Positions 1 through 11,794 of a DNA stretch of 64,000 nucleotides are shown in pieces. Under the pieces are notes generated by a model that was not told where the DNA came from, made no database searches, and saw only the letters and a list, made by a program, of their open reading frames with translations. Made by a program: the position numbers and the translations under genes. Numbering within the stretch: the stretch's first letter is position 1; every line of letters begins with the position of its first letter. The stretch is taken from the NCBI GenBank assembly GCA_030762935.1, contig CM060900.1, positions 374,685,132-374,749,131 of the forward strand, given 5' to 3'. The DNA comes from Hymenopus coronatus. Taxonomy: Eukaryota > Arthropoda > Insecta > Mantodea > Hymenopodidae.

Positions 1-59
1 ATCTTTCTCGAAACGCTTAGAAATAGGGATATAATTAGTACAATAGTATGTATTGCAGA

Positions 60-150
60 CAACAACCTGCAGACTGGAACTGGATTCGAACTCGGAATCT
101 TTACGATAGTAACCCGCCACGCTAACTACTCGTACACAACACATAGCTGT
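60..150 (-). repeat. tRNA-like SINE head remnant
   Basis: Read on the minus strand, this stretch contains a Pol III box-B-like motif (GAGTTCGAATCC) preceded by a weak box-A-like region about 45 bases upstream. That is the arrangement of a tRNA-derived SINE head. No clean cloverleaf or tail is visible, so it is probably an old fragment. Confidence 0.4.
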
Positions 151-1061
151 GGACATGTAGATTAAAGGAGCTACCTAAGAGATAATAATCAGATTTCTAA
201 TTCTGTTGGTATCATGGAATATTAAATTCAGGATTATAAGTATTAAATCTTACCACTAAAATAATGAATGATAAACACAATAGGTCGATAATTCGATTGT
301 TTAAGTAAATAACAATCAAAACTAAATGATAACGGACCAAATGCAGATGTCTCTTAACTGTGACAGTGTTAGAATTACGAGAAAGCTTGTAAATAAGAGA
401 ACTGATATTTGTATATTATGTATTTGCTCATGTATTTACGTAATAATACTACAGTTTTACCATCCCTCATATTGTCACGTGGGTTGCCTAGTCGAACAAA
501 GTGTACGAGCATTCGGGAACATCCTGTATGATTTAATTGTGTTTACCTTTGGAATACGGCTTGATAACATAAAGTTCTAAAAGGCACATGGTCTATAATA
601 AAGTGAGAAAACAGCTCTTTCAGATAGTGTGATAATCTCATTGGTATATTAGCTATTAATGAACAAAACCGCCCTGATTTGACTAGATGTAGAACGGTCC
701 AAGCAAAGCAGATTAAGAAAGGTTGCTATAGTTCTGCGTATATTGCTAAAAGCGTTTAACCACAATAGAAAACTTCTACCTTAATATTGAATTATCTTAA
801 TTTCTTTTGACACCTTCACGTACTACGACAGCACAAAAGCAGAGTACGTATGGAACACGCCAATACATTATAATGCGTTTATTTTCAGTCCAGAGACAAA
901 AGACCTGCGAAACTGTAAAACATATTCTTCTTTTTGTTTCACTGAGATGTAAGTTCTCCACGTATGGAGGATTTACATCTCCCAGAAACATACACCCCTC
1001 TGGAATAACAGACCAGCGTCTGGAGTCAGACGCCTATTGAGAAGCAGACGTACCTTGGATC
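151..1061. other. Unassigned A+T-rich sequence
   Basis: No recognisable gene or repeat was found. Open frames of 84 and 77 codons on the plus strand and 64 on the minus strand have no family resemblance and look like chance. Confidence 0.5.
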
Positions 1062-1088
1062 AGAGAGAGAGAGAGAGAGAGAGAGAGA
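1062..1088. repeat. (GA)n microsatellite
   Basis: About 13 AG/GA dinucleotides in a row. They lie directly beside a SINE fragment, as at the SINE ending near 3540. Confidence 0.9.
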
Positions 1089-1089
1089 A

Positions 1090-1250
1090 TAGCCAGGATG
1101 GGTGATCAGCCCGGTGCCTGGTATGAATGTGAGGAAGAAGATAATACGAAGTGAAAATGAAATGGATGATGGAGCAAGTAGTGGAACGAGTGTAGGGGAG
1201 AACAGGAGAACACTGAGAAAATCCGCACCGCTTTGTCCATCACTCCCCCA
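1090..1250 (-). repeat. S4 SINE fragment
   Basis: On the minus strand this matches the body and tail of the SINE at 4772-5150 and 33275-33590. It shares the GTGCCTGG-type motif, the alternating ATG/GATGA-rich middle and the GGGGAGAACAGGAGAA block that corresponds to TTCTCC...CCCC in those copies. The tRNA-like head is missing. Confidence 0.55.
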
Positions 1251-1479
1251 CATATCCTACACATGGAAAAATGTACCTAAATATTCAATTTTTCTGCATC
1301 ATTACCAATGAATTAAAGCTACTATATTATAGAGAAACAATAAACGAAATGAAGCAAGCGAAATACTATTTACATAAGGAATACCGGGTGTGGTGTCAAA
1401 TTTCTATGTAGATGTTCCCGTAAATTTTACTGTGATTGTACTGCTGTTATGTTAACATGAAAATCAAATTCCATTTATA

Positions 1480-1945
1480 TTTGACAAATACTTTGCAAAA
1501 TTTAAATTATTTCATAAATGTGATTGTGTAAATATATTGCACAATCAAAATACATCACGCCTCTAAAATTTAAGAAACAGGTTGGCATTCTGTGAATTGG
1601 AACTTCAAACCACACACAGACACTTTAAACGGTGATATTTAAATAGCTTTGATTACTGAATCATTATTATTTTTAAAACGGTTAGAAATTTTAGTCTCTA
1701 AAAATTAGTCATTTTACATAAAAATATTTCTTTAAACACACATGGAAAATTTTGAAGAAGTAAAAATATGATTGGAGAAAAACGCAGTTTTATGAAATAG
1801 TAAGCTAGTAAACAGGTGCGTTGTTCGATCATTACATGGCTGAGAGTCCGAAGCAATGGGAGGACCGCTAAATTTTGATTTTCTATAGATACCCAAAAGT
1901 TCCAAAAACTTATTTTTACTATAAAAGAGCAATTGTCTATTTTTT
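1480..1945 (+). repeat. Dispersed repeat family B, copy 1
   Basis: It aligns by eye with 17045-17640, 6765-7145 and, reversed, 30372-30890. Shared blocks include AGGTTGGCATTCTGTGAATTGG, a run ending in TTATTATTTTT, and a GGGAGGAC motif just after a TGAGAGTCCGAAGCAA-type block. No conserved open frame is seen, so it is likely a non-autonomous mobile sequence or the decayed end of a longer element. Confidence 0.7.
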
Positions 1946-1999
1946 TTATTGATTGTAGTAAAACTGTCAGTTCAGTATCCCTTAAGAAGCATCACCTGG

Positions 2000-2175
2000 G
2001 CAGTGGGCGGGTAGTGTGTCTGCCTCGCATTCAGAGTTTTTCAGAGTTTTCCCTTATCCTGAGAAGAGGAATGTCGAGTGACTAAGCTGAATATACCCCG
2101 AGATCATTTGAGCATCGTTTCACCAATTTCATTTATCGTCCGATATGACACACCAAGTTAAAGACGTCAAGCTAA
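2000..2175 (+). repeat. S5 SINE copy, degenerate head
   Basis: It shares with 56890-57120 the blocks TTATCCTGAGAAG, GAATGTCG, ATTTGAGCA, TTTCACC and ATCGTCCGATATGAC in the same order. The later copy keeps a box B (GAGTTCGAATCTC) that is decayed here. The spacing agrees well enough to call them the same family. Confidence 0.7.
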
Positions 2176-2455
2176 TATATATATGCCTCAGAAAATATTC
2201 TTGCTCGAGTAGTTCTGCAGCTCCTTTTCGGAATATTATCGGTTACACTAATGCCTTGCTAGTGTGTGGATTTGCTTCCACTCTCAGACCATGTGATCTC
2301 TACCGAGTTGAAGTCCGTGCGATAGATAACATCTGTATACATTAGATGAGATTGATGTCAGCGCACAACCTTGTAGCCTGTGCTCTGTCTCCAGTTGTAT
2401 ATAGCGGCAAATACCGGGTCTTCCGCCAGTGGGTTTAAATATTTATACGGTTACA

Positions 2456-2600
2456 CGTGGCCGAGCTCGCTAAAGTGCCTAACTTTGATACTTCGTGACG
2501 CAGGTGATCATAGGTTGGTGTCCCGCACAGGGCATGGATGTTTGTGTGTTTGTAGATGTGTATATGTATGTATAAGTAGAAAGAAAACGATAAAAAAATA
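2456..2600 (+). repeat. S2 SINE copy, tRNA-Ser/Leu-like head
   Basis: The head begins with GTGGCCGAGCTCGCTAAA, close to box A of class II tRNAs, and has a degenerate box B (ATAGGTTGGTGTCCC). A GTTTGTGTGTTTG-type stretch follows, as in the copies at 3132-3375 and 35110-35343. It ends in an A-rich tail near 2590-2600. Confidence 0.7.
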
Positions 2601-3131
2601 GGTCAACAAAGGAAATGTAGGAAACTGGAAAAAAGAGGAAAAAGGAAAAGGAATACAGCGCTGAAGACCTGAACGGGCTACGGATCTGTATTTTTGTATA
2701 TTTTTTGTAAATAAAAAAAAGTGTATGAGGTCATTATTAGTTCAGCGAGCCCATTCACACAAAGGGGAGGTGAGGAATAGAACCTCGGACTGCATGCATT
2801 GCCGACTTCGTACAGGATGATGCACTTGGCGGTGCAGAACTTTTTTTTTTTCACCGGTGCATTTTGTGCGTTCTTTTCACGCAACATGGAAGTGTCCACC
2901 GATCGCAGAATTTGCATGATTGAGTGCTACTTCCGAACTGGAAGGATACCTTACCTATCAGCATAAATGCTGCGATTGCGAGTTTACGAGACGTAAGTGA
3001 ATGTTCAAAATGTAAATATTGGAAAGATAATGCATGATAAACTCGCTACCTAATATTGATGTCATGCGCGGATGAACAACTGGCGGCAAAGGCCGAGTAA
3101 ATCTGAAGACCCTGCATATGAACGGCAAGGC
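2601..3131. other. Unassigned sequence
   Basis: No recognisable gene or repeat. It holds short T and A runs and a 79-codon minus-strand frame with no family resemblance. Confidence 0.45.
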
Positions 3132-3162
<31 letters not shown>

Positions 3163-3375
3163 GTACCGGAGTCTGATCAGGACTCCGGCGATGTATCCCC
3201 GTTTACATTTCCCCCCTAAGATTACTGTATGATTGCTGGTTTTACTGTTCCTTTACACAAACATATACACATTGCACAAACATATAACACCCTTGCCTAA
3301 GGCGGGACTCGAACCCACGATCCCCTGCCCACGAAGCACCAAAGCGAGACGCCTTAGCGAGCGTGGCCATGGGGA
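3132..3375 (-). repeat. S2 SINE copy with poly-A tail
   Basis: On the minus strand a tRNA-like head with a perfect box B (GGGTTCGAGTCCC) and a class II-like box A leads into a GT-rich middle. A hairpin follows (GGAGTC, 7-base loop, GACTCC), then a tail of 27 A residues, seen as T at 3132-3158. The copy at 35110-35343 has the same order and the same hairpin. This is a well-preserved retroposed SINE. Confidence 0.85.
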
Positions 3376-3531
3376 ATCCTCGTAGCTCAGTTGGTAGAGC
3401 ACCTTACTGCTGTGCAAGGGTTCCGCATTCGATTACCGACTGGTGGGAAATTTTTCTCTAGTCAAGATTATTCCCTATCTCCTCGCCAGAGTCTGGGAGT
3501 ATGGACGAGAGTATGAATGTATGTGTGTGTA

Positions 3532-3564
<33 letters not shown>

Positions 3565-3570
3565 TCATGA
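3376..3570 (+). repeat. S6 SINE, tRNA-like head, TG/GA tail
   Basis: It begins with TAGCTCAGTTGGTAGAGC, a textbook tRNA box A with D-arm. A degenerate box B (GCATTCGATTACC) lies about 35 bases on. It ends in (TG)n then (GA)n at 3515-3564. It abuts the minus-strand S2 copy head to head with no spacer. Confidence 0.7.
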
Positions 3571-4770
3571 AAAAAATTAAAGAAAATAGAAAGCCAACGA
3601 CAACAAGCAGCACACGAGTTAACCTCATTGCCAATAGGGTAAATACTGACAATATAAACAATTAAAACAGCAACCGAGGCCATACCATGTTCCCAAATTT
3701 GCCGGCTCTAAAGAAAAGTTAATCTCTGAGTTTCTTATAGGATTCGATTAGCTGCGAAATGGGGTGTGAATAGCACATTACTGAATTAATACTTCCATCA
3801 AAATAAGGGTCCTAGGGTGGGTGGAAGGAGAACTGATGGTCGGTGAACTTGATGTAATTAGTCTCCCTTATGTAGCTTCTGTTAAAGGTCTGAAAGCTCT
3901 GTAGACTCCTCCAACTTTGCCGTGCTCGCTTTACGGTTCGTCACGCTTACCAGACTGAACAGTGGTCAACCAACTGATATCTTATGGAAGAACAATCTCT
4001 GCATAAGAATGGCCTATAGCGAATCAAGACGTAAATAAAGAAGCACTCAAGGGGGTGGTTTGCTTCCTAATTTCTTTTTCTGTTCCAAGTAAAAGTATCT
4101 ATTATTATTTCAGCTGGTTCTTCCATATTATGTGTTGCCTCCTGCGTTTGGTAACTCAGTATACATACATTTTGTAATAACTTCCATTTTACAGCCATAT
4201 TGTACTCAGTATTCCACAATGTCATTTAGAAGTTGAATTCTATACCAAAAGGCAATTAGTGTCAGCACTGCCATATTTCTTAAGTATTTCACTTTTACAC
4301 AATACAGTCTGTAATTATTCATGTTTGAGAGATTAAAGTGATCTGTGAAATTTGACCAACAATATAAAAATTGTAAAACATTTGTTTTCATAATAAAATA
4401 ATATGAATACTAAACTTTAAGAAAATATATTGTTATTCCCCATTGAGGCTCTTTAACTACCAATTATCAGAACTCGTATAAATGGGAAGGCGCATGCTAA
4501 TTAATAGATAGTCCCAACTTTAAACCATATTTTCTTTCAAACTTTTCCCTGCACACTTCCATATTCAAAATGTTCCAGACGGTGCAATTTTTTATAAATT
4601 TGTTTTAAAAATTATACTACCTCTCAAAAGCAGATTGAAGAAAATTGTCATATACTTTTTCGAAATAACGTTCCAATTTTGAGAAATAAATAACTAAATA
4701 ATGAAAAATCAAGGGTTTTTGAGAGTATGAAAAATAATAACTTTTCTACATTAATTAACGCCAATACAAA
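3571..4770. other. Unassigned A+T-rich sequence
   Basis: No gene found. A short stretch near 4535-4600 (ATTCAAAATGTTCCA) resembles part of reversed family B but is too short to call. Confidence 0.5.
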
Positions 4771-4771
4771 A

Positions 4772-5150
4772 CTATGGTGAGTGGTTAGACCGCGCACCTC
4801 CCATATAGGTGGCCCGGGTTCGATCCAAAATGCCCGCATGTGGGATTCTTGGTAGACGAAGCAGCGTCTTGGCGGGGTTTCTCCGGGTCCTCCGGTTTTC
4901 CCCGCCACTCATTCGACAAATTGCTCAATCATCACCTTCACAATCATCAATTACGTTTACATTTCATATCATCCGCTTCCTCAAGTCCATGCCTGGCTAG
5001 AGGCCAACTCTTCGTAACAGATTTTCTATCCTGTGGTTTCGTGCCGTTGGCTCCCCGACAGACTTTTGACCCTTAGGCATTGGTTTATAAGTTCTAGGGG
5101 GTGTCAGTCCTACAAATATGGGGAGGGTAAGCCGATCATCATGTGGTTAA
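4772..5150 (+). repeat. S4 SINE, nearly full length
   Basis: The tRNA-like head has GTGGTTAGACCGCG and a perfect box B (GGGTTCGATCC) 30 bases later. The body has CCGCATGTGGGATT, TTCTCCGGGTCCTCCGG and CCACTCATTC blocks and ends with a TTTCGTGCCGTTGGCTCCCC tail domain. A second long copy at 33275-33590 keeps all of these in order. Overlapping frames of 63-86 codons here are SINE sequence, not genes. Confidence 0.85.
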
Positions 5151-5776
5151 TTTTTATTAGATCAATGAATTTAGAAAATAAAATTACTATTTAAATAACC
5201 ACGGAAATTAGAATTTTGACACAAGGAAAATATATATGTCACAGTTACTGTGTATATTTTCACTGGTATAAGTGCAAGATATCTTACATATCTTACATAC
5301 TGTGGATTTTCCAAATTTTGCAGATGCATCACCTAAATGTTTAAATCAATACATGTATGGTATTACATTGTATGTACAAAATCCCATATACATTTGAGAG
5401 CTTGCTGTGTTTTTACATTAAGTAAAATTCTATACGTTCTCGTTGGTTCTTAGTATTCTGATATTAAAATCCTATTACACAACTTAAACTATATACGCTT
5501 AGCGCTTACAGGACGCTTCGTGTCCCGGCTAATATATGTGCCGTAAACAATAGCTTCTTTGCTCAAGTTCCGCTGACTGAACTCTGATCTTATATTTGGA
5601 ATTGCTATCATTTTCCTGTGCATAGGCATTTTATAGGAAAAGTCTATTTTTGACGAGATAGTAGCATTAGACTAAATTAATATATGTGGTTCCATTCTAA
5701 CATTTTTATCTTTACCAGGATAGCTTTTTGCTTTGCCATTTTTTTGTACATTTCTCACAAGTAAAAGTCACGCGCT

Positions 5777-6478
5777 AATATATACAGAATGTTAATGAAC
5801 TACACCGAAATAATATGCGAGATTGTGCACGTGACTGATATAAGTAATTTGAGATCGGCGATGCATGGTCCCCGGATAAACATAACGCAGCTACATAGCG
5901 TTAGACGTGTGAGTATCAGGTGCTAATAAGTCAGTGTTAAAGCAAAGCAGGTTGAAAAAATGGCTTTAAAACTGCTGCCCGAGTATAGAAATATCGATTC
6001 TTAGCAGCTCGTTACTAGCGTTCTCAAGATTTAATGTCGCAAAGTATGTAAATTCTCGAACTAATCACTTGACAGTGCGACATTGAGCATTCATTAACTA
6101 TGTTCTTGAGTTATGTAGCCTCATGAGTTCGATTCCTGTCATAGAGTAAATTTTTTTATTATTATTTTTTTCATGCCAGACGAAGTGCCGCGATACGTAA
6201 ACGAGACCCGAACTCGGAACCTATATTCTCTTGAGAGCTAGTATCATAACCACTACGATAGAGAGGTACGCTGTAATATGTCCCTTCGTTTTCCTGTTAT
6301 GCTCTCAAATGGTTGAAAAATTAGCCAGTGGTGTACTGGCACTTCAGAAACTTATAGCCGTTACTTCGAAATTTCAATAAACAGGCCATAAATTTTCTAT
6401 CTCAAATTACTTATTTAAATAATCTACATATTCTGTGAAAATATTTCGGTATAGTTCATAACATCCTGTATATCTAGG
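5777..6478. mobile_element. Non-autonomous DNA transposon with ~80-bp inverted ends
   Basis: The left end, about 5777-5855 (ATATACAGAATGTTAATGAAC and on to AAGTAATTTGAGAT), reappears reversed at about 6398-6478 with scattered mismatches. Ends reading TATACAGGRTGTT are typical of insect Tc1/mariner-like elements. The ~540-base interior carries no transposase and includes a tRNA-like SINE relic. The exact target duplication cannot be fixed, although TA is present at the ends. Confidence 0.7.
6150..6280 (-). repeat. tRNA-like SINE relic nested in TIR element
   Basis: On the minus strand there is a box-B-like CGAGTTCGGGTCTC and an upstream box-A-like region, followed leftwards by a T-rich/A-tail-like run at 6150-6170. 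It lies inside the inverted-repeat element at 5777-6478. A plus-strand GAGTTCGATTCC at about 6126 may be half of a second, opposed head. Confidence 0.45.
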
Positions 6479-6694
6479 AACGAGAGACCATACGGCAGTA
6501 CTAATTACTCCATCTGCAAAGTATAACTGAGGGAGTTTTTAGGGTTTACTGGATGGCCAATTGAAAACCTTACTCATTTGAAAGGACGCTGACTAAGGCT
6601 TAATGCACCTTAATTAACTCTCAATTATACCTTTAACAGTAACGTACCCGTGTTAGTTTTAGGAGTCTTGCGTAAGTAGATAAAACCGAGATTC

Positions 6695-6768
6695 TTGCTT
6701 GTTGAGTTGTGAAAAAACAATTAATCCTATGGCATTGAATTTTTCAGTCTGACTCTACCTATCCAATT
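6695..6768 (+). repeat. S1 SINE end fragment
   Basis: It contains TTGTGAAAAAACAATTAAT joined to ATGGCATTGAATTTTTCAGTCTGACTCTACC. In the complete composites at 20797-21479 and 31257-31788 these blocks belong to the arm and the 3' part. The head between them is deleted. Confidence 0.65.
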
Positions 6769-7145
6769 AGAAATTTTAATTTCTTTAATTAATCATTTTT
6801 CATAAAATATATTTTTTAAAATTAATATTAATGTTAAGATAATTTCGTTCTTGTAATGCTACAACAGACACTACTGCACATTCAGGAAAATTCTAGTTGT
6901 ATTTAAACACAAACTGAAACGCGTGGAACTATTTGAACGTGCGAAAATGTGTTTTTTAGAAAAACCTTGTTAATGAAATAGTATGCTAGGAAACAGGTTA
7001 TTGCATGCTCTTTAAATGGCTGTAAAGCCCAAAGCAAGGGGAGGACAAGTAAATGTTGATTCTGTACAGACACCCAAAGGTACCAACAACTCTTTGTGAT
7101 AAAAAAAACTACTTTCGATTTTTGACGGAATTTCACTTATAGTGT
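6769..7145 (+). repeat. Dispersed repeat family B, copy 2
   Basis: It shares with copy 3 (17045-17640) the blocks AGTTGTATTTAAACA, ACGTGGAAC, GAAATAGTATGCT, GGCTGTAAAGCCCAAAGCAAG and GGGAGGACA, in order. A 77-codon minus-strand frame crossing it is not conserved in the other copies. Confidence 0.75.
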
Positions 7146-7985
7146 TCCTTAAAACGCGAAGAATTTGAAAAAAATATCTATTATTAGTTGACTAAAATGC
7201 TTTAAAATTTGTTATAAATATTGCTCTGAACATCTTCACAGCAAACGGTGGATTTACCCGTTAAGAATTGTCTTCGTGTTGGTCATCTGTATTTTAGTTT
7301 GGTTACTTCCCTTCTGAAACATACATTCTCTGCTCCATGTTTAAAGCTTTCGTCCATTTCTGGAATATATCTTATATGTGGAGAACGACCTTTATGTGCC
7401 TTATTTACACAATGAAGTAGTAGTATTGGGTATTATTTGTCTCATTTAGACTGAACCATAACCATACTAGATCCACTGAAAGTTGATATGGGACCTATAG
7501 GTTCTCTGGAAATGGAGCAGTACAGCTAGGATTGTACTCTATAGGTAGAAAGGTTATTGTAAAATGTAGGAAAGACAATAAATTCTTGCGGTTTCAAATT
7601 CTGCGCTTGCGCATAAAGCATACCACACAAGATTGACGGGGCCAGACAATGCCAAGTGGTCCCAGTATATACAACAATTGTGTTAATTTAATCATTTCTT
7701 CAATTATTTATTCTTCTGTAGTTAAGTCATTAGATCTCCTTTTTCGCCCCTACATAAACAAATAGGCAATACAAAATATAAGAGAGTAAAGATATGTACA
7801 ATGCAATGTCGCAGTACAGAAAACTCCAAACAAGTGTTTAACACGAAAATAGAAACAAGCACGATATATGATTAACGATAAATATAAATCCTTCTTTAAT
7901 TTGGTACATAAGCAAAAAGAAATTGTCTACAGAGGCAAGGTACTCCAACCATATGATGATGTCATGTGAGTTGCGAAGGGAAAGA
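7146..7985. other. Unassigned A+T-rich sequence
   Basis: No recognisable gene or repeat in this stretch. Confidence 0.45.
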
Positions 7986-7987
7986 AA

Positions 7988-8855
7988 ATTTGATGCGACC
8001 CATTCACATGTCTTTCTCTACCTGCTACGCACACAAACTTCTTACATAAGATTATTGTTCTTTCCTTTACATCGAAACAAACTTTAGCAAAACGGGCTTA
8101 CTACTTAGTTTATTATAAGTAGAAAGGAAATAAGGGAATACGTTAGGCTAAAGCGATAGTCAAATGTCTTAAAAGCTGTCGCTATGCAATTTTCATTGAA
8201 ACCGCTTCTTTGCATGGGCAGGTGTAAACAAAAGAAGCATGGAAAGATTCATGTTTGAGAAAAGTATAAGTATTTTAAAACTGAAACGAATAACAAAGAA
8301 TGTTTCGGAAATTGTTAGCTCCACAACAAATATGTAGGGACATAAATTGTGTGCTTTGACGAGATCTGCACTTTTTGTGCAATGAGCTTTTATCTACCTC
8401 TTACGGTCGTCATGCAGAATAAACAGGACTTCGGAGACTATTTCCTGGAAATTCAAGGTACACATTTTATTTTCCATAATATATAGGTATATAATATACG
8501 TTATTTTAATCAAAATTGTTACACCCATTTTATGAAAATCGAAAATTTCGAAAAAGTTCCATGTAAAGGATAGTTTGGAGTTAGTAATTTTTCTGAAAAA
8601 CTTCGTGACACATCCTTAGAAAATACTAAGCGTAAATACCAAGTTTGGTATTTGACCGATTTTTCGTTTTTGAGTTATGCTGACCATACACATACACGCA
8701 CACACATTGACCTTTTTCTAAAAATGTTTTCTTGGGATTTACGGTTCCCCAAAACGTATATTTCCTGTGAAATCCCGGTATCAAATTTTTGGGTGGAGTA
8801 CAATACCTTCTCTACCTACTATTTACATGTACATACGTGCTAGAGAAAGTAAAAT
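7988..8855 (+). repeat. Family A repeat, copy 1, full length
   Basis: It opens with CCATTCACATGTCTTTCTCTACC and closes with GTGCTAGAGAAAGTAAAAT, an approximate inverted repeat of the opening. Internal landmarks shared with the other copies are ATAAGTAGAAAGGAAATAAG, AAAGCTGTCGCTATGC, GACGAGATCTGCA, ATCAAAATTGTTA and GGTATTTGACCGAT, followed by a (CA)n-rich stretch. It has no conserved open frame. Confidence 0.85.
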
Positions 8856-9675
8856 GCATGGTTCTAACTGCAGGTAATCGTAAGAAACTGTGAAAACATG
8901 AAGTTTAATAGGGATTAGAAAGATCTAGTGTTTTAAAACGAAACAAAGGGAAATGCATGCTTCTTCGTTTCTTCAGGTCAGAATTTGAAGCAATTGTTCG
9001 TGATACAACCTACAAGTGTCATACATCATTATGAAAAGTTTCAACTCTACAGTCAGTTGTTAATATAATGAAGATAACGTTTTTTAAACTTCATCTCATG
9101 TTTCTTATAATTTGAATTTAGCAACAGTTAAAATATCATGATTTGTAGTTTTTTCTGTATGGATTACAGAAAAGAAGTTGCATCAAGTTGTAGGCTGGGA
9201 GCAAGTGTGGCTAGATTAATAACAACTTGCGCTATTGCTTAGAAACCAGCATATAACGCGGTACGGGGGAATCAACTGTAGCTCATGAGTAGGAATTGCG
9301 TACCCTAATGAAAAATTCTAAGGAATTAACATTTTCTAGTAAACAGGACAGGAATTCTCTTTAGCTAAAAAAATGTTTTATATATACATCAGTAGTGTAA
9401 CCAAATATTTTGTCAAAGTTTTCATCTAATTTTAGGCTTATTATACCTACTTGTTTTCTGATGGCGACATTAAACGTGTAATTTCGATTGAATATTAACT
9501 ATAGGGAAATGATGAAAAGTTATGTTTAATGGTCTAATAAGACCTTCGGTCCTTAGAACATTGCATACAATTTATGTTGTAGAGATAAGGTGAGAATGAG
9601 AGAAGGAAACGGAGAAACTTGTCAATAACAATAACGTGAGCGGAGCCTACGCTCTATTGTATGTAATAAACTATT
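8856..9675. other. Unassigned A+T-rich sequence
   Basis: No recognisable gene or repeat in this stretch. Confidence 0.45.
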
Positions 9676-9679
9676 TTTT

Positions 9680-9905
9680 TTTTATTTGATGGCGTTTGAT
9701 GCCCGATTTTACTACATATGGCACCACAGGCGATGACACTGATGATACAGGGAATGAAGATGGAGCACCGGTGTAATACGATGGCGGGGGAAAATGGAGA
9801 ATCCGGAGAAAACCAGCCGCTGCACCGCCTTGTCCACCAAAAATTCCACATGTGGTCGCCTGGGATTGAACCCGGCCAATAAATTCAGGTTTCCAACGTT
9901 AAAAC
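9680..9905 (-). repeat. S4b SINE copy
   Basis: On the minus strand the box B (GGGTTCAATCCC) is followed by CACATGTGGAATTTTTGGTGG, TTCTCCGG, CCCCCGCCAT and a GGTGCCATATGTAGTA tail. This tail differs from S4 but is shared with 44401-44572, 16525-16750 and 56660-56815, so it is a sub-family with its own 3' domain. Confidence 0.75.
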
Positions 9906-11794
9906 GCCCGCCGATGTTTCCTGAACCATGCAAAATGCGTATTTTCAAATTAACGTCTCTGGTAAAATAATTCTCCTCCATTTATGAATTTTATTTATGG
10001 AACAACCGGCTTGAAGGAAAAAAAAATGTACTTTGAGGATATAAGTGAGAACGGAGAGAGCAGATCGTTCCCCGAGTGGTAAATGGAACATTATCACAGT
10101 CGAGTATGCTCTATTATCTTCCTAACCTATTTGGGATAAGGTTAATCTATCGCCATGATTCTACTCAGAGGACCTAATTTACAGCACAAGCGTGCAGAAG
10201 TGGAGGCATGTGCTACTGCATACGAAAACAAAGCCTTTCGATGACCGGGATGCGTCGGTTTGTTCGCTCAACAAGTGGGTGAACTGCCTTCCTTTGATGT
10301 CGTACCTGAGTTTGCGCTTGCTCTTGCTGTCTCCCTCCCTCCTCCTCTCTGCCTGTCTCTCTACGTTTTTCATCCGTACATCGCATCTTCCTTCTCTGTT
10401 ACATTTATGCGATCAATAACGGCATGTGTGTACATGTGTGCCTAATTCCCCGGTCATAGTTTACCATTATCGTTCTGCCATGCCCAAACTTCCATACAGG
10501 TGCTATTTTTATATTACAGTGTTGTTAATATGTATAGAATTTACATGTCAAACTTAGAGTTTGCATCCCGTCTGAAAGGCTTCCCCAAAATTGGGTGCTT
10601 TACAGGAGGACAAAACAAACATGACCTATAAAGGAAATCTGGTCGGAAAGACCTGGTTACTCGTAAACATTGCATCAAAGCGGTCGAAATAAAACCGGTA
10701 AGCTCTGGTTGATAACACACAAAGAGACCGGAAAGCTGTGTACCCTGCCGGAAGAAAAAGTTGGCCGTTATGAAAGCCATCACTTCTTTCACTTGAATAG
10801 TTAAATCTGAAAAGTATGTTGTCGAGGCGCGCGAGTTTCATTTATCTGGCTCCCTTAATGAATGATAGAAAGGTAAATATGTATTTGAAAACAATGAATT
10901 CAAAGCCGCGATGCGATATTTTTCACGCAATAACCTCGGTGGTAACGAACGGGTGTTTCAAATAAGTTGCCTTAGTGAGTGAACACGCTAGCTCACACAT
11001 CACAGTTTGGTTAGCAAAGATTGTGCTAATTATTATTAGGAATGAAGATGACCTGAACAGATATTGAGATTAAATACCTACTACCATCACGGAAGACGCT
11101 AGAAATGTTTTCCGCTATCCTTATTCCTATGGGCAATGTTCGATTCTTTCGCCCTTGTTCGGACACTGAGTAGGGTTTCCCGAGTAATCGGGTATACATA
11201 ATCAGTGATTTCTTCCTCTAGTTCATCATTTTGTTTTCTAGACAATTGTACATTTATAGCGGCGCAATTTCATTCTCTTACTAACGGTTTTCTGTGCTTA
11301 CTGAAAAAAAAAAGTCCTGTGCTAATTTCCGCATTTATTTATTGGGTTCCTTAACATTACATCTGAAATTTCGTCTAGTTTAGTATCTGTTAGAATATTA
11401 GACTTACCACTTTTCGGAGCATCATATGCATTTCTGTTTCATGCGATTATTAATTACATCTCACACAGTGTCACGACGAGGCATGACGAATGTGTAAAAC
11501 TCTCAAGAAATTTACGTTTTACAATTTCTGAAATCATATCACCATCAAGGGATATGTCTTCAACTGAAACCTCCCTCTCTCTTCAATGATTAACACATTG
11601 ACTTCTTCACAAGCGAAACCACAGACTATTGACTTCAAATGCACAGCTTTCACAGTATTCTTCATGCAGGAGGATCGAAGAGATTAACTATTCAAAGTAA
11701 TGCTGCTGCTCCTCCTCCAGTTCCGTTCCCAACTTAAGCACAGTACAGGCATTCGAGATCACTGCGAAGACTTATTTGAGACACCTGTTACATC
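9906..11794. other. Unassigned sequence
   Basis: No recognisable gene. Overlapping frames of 60-80 codons at 10180-10445 (plus and minus) and 71-83 codons on the minus strand at 10541-10841 match no family I know. The 10541-10860 stretch is somewhat richer in G+C than its surroundings. Confidence 0.45.

Noticed and set aside
3376..3450. Possible real tRNA gene (TAGCTCAGTTGGTAGAGC)
   Set aside because: The T-arm is degenerate, no acceptor pairing is visible, and it continues into a TG/GA tail, so it is a SINE head.
4535..4600. Fragment of family B, minus strand
   Set aside because: Only about 20 bases match well and no second landmark is found at the expected distance.
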